Part shown: positions 12,194-13,771 of the stretch, in pieces
Layout: each line of letters opens with the position of its first letter
How positions within the stretch are numbered: position 1 is the stretch's first letter
Source of the DNA: SAR202 cluster bacterium AC-647-N09_OGT_505m
GTDB lineage: Bacteria > Chloroflexota > Dehalococcoidia > UBA2985
NCBI GenBank assembly: GCA_009391225.1
Contig: VEXC01000023.1
Coordinates: 1 to 13,771, forward strand
Length of the DNA stretch: 13,771 nucleotides
Direction of reading: 5' to 3'
Made by a program: the position numbers and the translations under genes
The notes under the pieces: generated by a model
The model's input: only the letters and a program-made list of their open reading frames with translations
Database searches by the model: none
What the model was told of the DNA's origin: nothing

Positions 12194-13627
12194 TCAGGGC
12201 AGTATTGCCTTTGTGGCCATCTCAATGGCATCCACCAGGGGTCCTGGGTAGACACCGATGATGATAATACCCGCGACCAGCAGTCCGAGGGTACTGCCAC
12301 TGACCATAGATAACCTCAGTGGAGTATTCTCGTCCGCGGGCACCATGTACATCTGCTTTATGACCATCAAGTAGTAGTAAAGGGATATAAGGCTATTGAT
12401 TATTGCCAGCCCCACCAGCCACATGAGCCCCTCGTCGGCCGCCGCGGTAAACAGGTAAAACTTGGTGGTGAATCCAGCGAAGAATGGAAATCCCGCCAGG
12501 GAGAATAGGGCAACGCTCAGGGTCAGAGCCACTAAGGGAGCCCTATCTGCCAGGCCTGCGAAATCAGAGATTTCCTCCTTGTTCGTCGCGTTATAGAAGA
12601 TGATGATGCAGAGGAAAGCGGCCAGATTGGTGAGCCCGTACCCAGCCAGGTGAAGGATTATACCATTGGAGGCCAGGGGCGATAGGGCTGCCACTCCCAT
12701 CAGCAGATACCCAACTTGCCCTATGCTGGAGTAGGCTAGCATTCGCTTGATGTTCTGTTGGGCCATGGCTACCAGGTTCCCCACTGTCATGGTCAGGGCC
12801 GCCAGAATCACCAGGATTATCTGCCAGTCGTCAATGGCGGGCATAAAGGCCTGTGCGAAGAGGCGCAGTATGAGCGCAAAGGCAGCGGCTTTAGACCCCA
12901 CGGCCAGGTAGGCTGTCACCGGCGTAGGGGCACCTTCATAGACGTCGGGGGCCCACATGTGGAATGGCACAGCCGCAATCTTGAAGCCCAGGCCTGCCAC
13001 TATAAGGGCCAATCCCATCAGTACAGCGGGGTTCAAAGGAGTACCATCTAGGAGGAGAGCAGCGTGGATTTCCTCAAATCGGGTGGTGCCCAGCATCCCG
13101 TACACCTGGCTGATTCCGTAGAGAAGCAGCGCCGAGGCAAAGGCCCCAAGCAGAATGTACTTGACACCCGCCTCACTGGGTTTGAGGCCGTGCTGACCAT
13201 AGCATACAAGAACGTACAGGCTGAAGCTCAGGAGTTCCAGAGAGATGTACGCGGTTAGCAATTCTCCTGAGGCGGCCATGAGCATCATGGCCAGGATGGA
13301 GAACATTAGTATACCGTAGTACTCTCCGGGATGGCTCAGGTTCTTCTTCACGTAATCCACCGAAGAGAGCACTATCAGCGCTCCCAGCACCAGGAAGAAG
13401 GCCTTGAAGAAGATGGAGAAGTTATCTATCAGGAAGAGGCCATTGTATAGGTCCGTGTCCTTGCCCCAAAGGTATCGCAAGGAGAGAACAAACACCGCTA
13501 GCAATCCCACCAGACTCAACGCTGGCAGGTATCCCTTCTTATCTCTGGGCAGGAATAGGTCTACCCCCAGTACACCAAAGGCCACTGCAGTGAGAGTGAA
13601 TTCCGGTGCAAACAGTAGGAAATTCAT
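12194..13627 (-). CDS. nuoN: NADH-quinone oxidoreductase subunit N (complex I)
   Basis: A 477-residue antiporter-like membrane subunit of respiratory complex I, one of three proton-pumping modules. It is almost wholly hydrophobic, with about 14 transmembrane helices. The key charged residues sit where expected: Glu131 in SLELLSFSLY (TM5), Lys216 in GLGFKIAAVPFHMWAPDVYE (TM7) and Lys246 in VGSKAAAFAL (TM8), matching E. coli NuoN Glu133, Lys217 and Lys247. HMWAPDVYEGAPTP is the family signature and separates it from NuoL, NuoM and Mrp antiporters. It ends with a last helix GIIIIGVYPGPLVDAI. ATG 13627 shares its A with the stop of nuoM (TAATG), so translation is coupled. The order nuoM-nuoN is the usual end of a nuo operon, and the hydrolase downstream is not part of complex I. 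Confidence 0.96.
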   Translation of the reverse strand: MNFLLFAPEFTLTAVAFGVLGVDLFLPRDKKGYLPALSLVGLLAVFVLSLRYLWGKDTDLYNGLFLIDNFSIFFKAFFLVLGALIVLSSVDYVKKNLSHPGEYYGILMFSILAMMLMAASGELLTAYISLELLSFSLYVLVCYGQHGLKPSEAGVKYILLGAFASALLLYGISQVYGMLGTTRFEEIHAALLLDGTPLNPAVLMGLALIVAGLGFKIAAVPFHMWAPDVYEGAPTPVTAYLAVGSKAAAFALILRLFAQAFMPAIDDWQIILVILAALTMTVGNLVAMAQQNIKRMLAYSSIGQVGYLLMGVAALSPLASNGIILHLAGYGLTNLAAFLCIIIFYNATNKEEISDFAGLADRAPLVALTLSVALFSLAGFPFFAGFTTKFYLFTAAADEGLMWLVGLAIINSLISLYYYLMVIKQMYMVPADENTPLRLSMVSGSTLGLLVAGIIIIGVYPGPLVDAIEMATKAILP

Positions 13628-13771
13628 TACAGGCTCGTCACCCTCTCCAGGATAGGAGCTACCCCACTGTTAATCAGTTCCATCCACGGCCTGGGATACA
13701 GTCCCACTACAAGGAGAAAGACCACCAGTATCCCCATGGAAAACCCCTCTAGGCGTGTAGCGTCGGGTAGG
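13627..13771 (-). CDS. nuoM: NADH-quinone oxidoreductase subunit M, C-terminal end (partial)
   Basis: The last 47 codons of a gene entering from the right edge. The residues begin LPDATRLEGFSMGILVVFLL and end with VTSL before TAA (13629-13627). LPD-x-x-RxE followed by a final hydrophobic helix ending GLYPRPWMELI matches the end of NuoM, where the same helix usually closes with GLYPxP. The one-base overlap with nuoN supports the identity. The rest of the gene is outside the window, so subunit L or another antiporter-like subunit cannot be wholly excluded. Confidence 0.85.
   Translation of the reverse strand, partial: LPDATRLEGFSMGILVVFLLVVGLYPRPWMELINSGVAPILERVTSL

Noticed and set aside
1..13771. 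tRNA genes, CRISPR arrays, transposase genes, lysine riboswitch
   Set aside because: I looked through the gaps on both strands and saw no cloverleaf, no regularly spaced repeats, no transposase motif and no lysine-aptamer core before dapB or asd.

Overview
The window is a block of bacterial housekeeping genes. Nothing in it marks a plasmid, phage, CRISPR array or intact transposon. Several points suggest a Chloroflexota lineage, most likely Dehalococcoidia or a relative: rpsO-pnp followed by dapB-asd-dapA, a bacterial PAC2-family protein, a small CxxC/CxxC zinc-ribbon protein, a T-box-controlled citramalate synthase, and many GTG or TTG start codons. That placement is inference from gene content and remembered gene orders, not from a search.

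Left part (1-4900). A mycobacterial-type CysM cysteine synthase (+) converges on citramalate synthase CimA (-), the first step of the pyruvate route to isoleucine. CimA is preceded by a T-box riboswitch: promoter, Stem I, Stem III hairpin, conserved T-box sequence, and an intrinsic terminator ending 12 nt before the start codon. The best specifier candidate is ATC (Ile). The open frame running upstream of CimA to 2910 is this leader read as protein, so the gene starts at GTG 2787. Beyond it lie a PAC2 protein (-) and a divergent zinc-ribbon gene (+).

Centre (5100-10910). A strong extended -10 promoter drives rpsO and pnp (ribosomal protein S15 and polynucleotide phosphorylase). A 350-base spacer rich in inverted repeats follows, including a 67-base stem-loop with about 20 base pairs just before dapB. 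Then come dapB, a previously hidden small ORF of 44 or 54 codons whose TAA overlaps the asd ATG, asd and dapA. Asd, DapA and DapB catalyse consecutive steps from aspartyl phosphate to tetrahydrodipicolinate (lysine and peptidoglycan precursor).

Right part (10910-13771). The gap after dapA holds a putative terminator and what reads as a decayed, frameshifted VapC-like PIN-domain remnant. On the minus strand are an alpha/beta hydrolase, nuoN and the C-terminal end of nuoM (respiratory complex I). nuoM and nuoN overlap by one base.

The most useful points are the T-box leader with its start correction, the small ORF coupled to asd, the structured pnp-dapB spacer, the PIN-domain remnant and the probable O-phosphoserine specificity of CysM. 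I did not find a convincing undescribed multi-gene system here.
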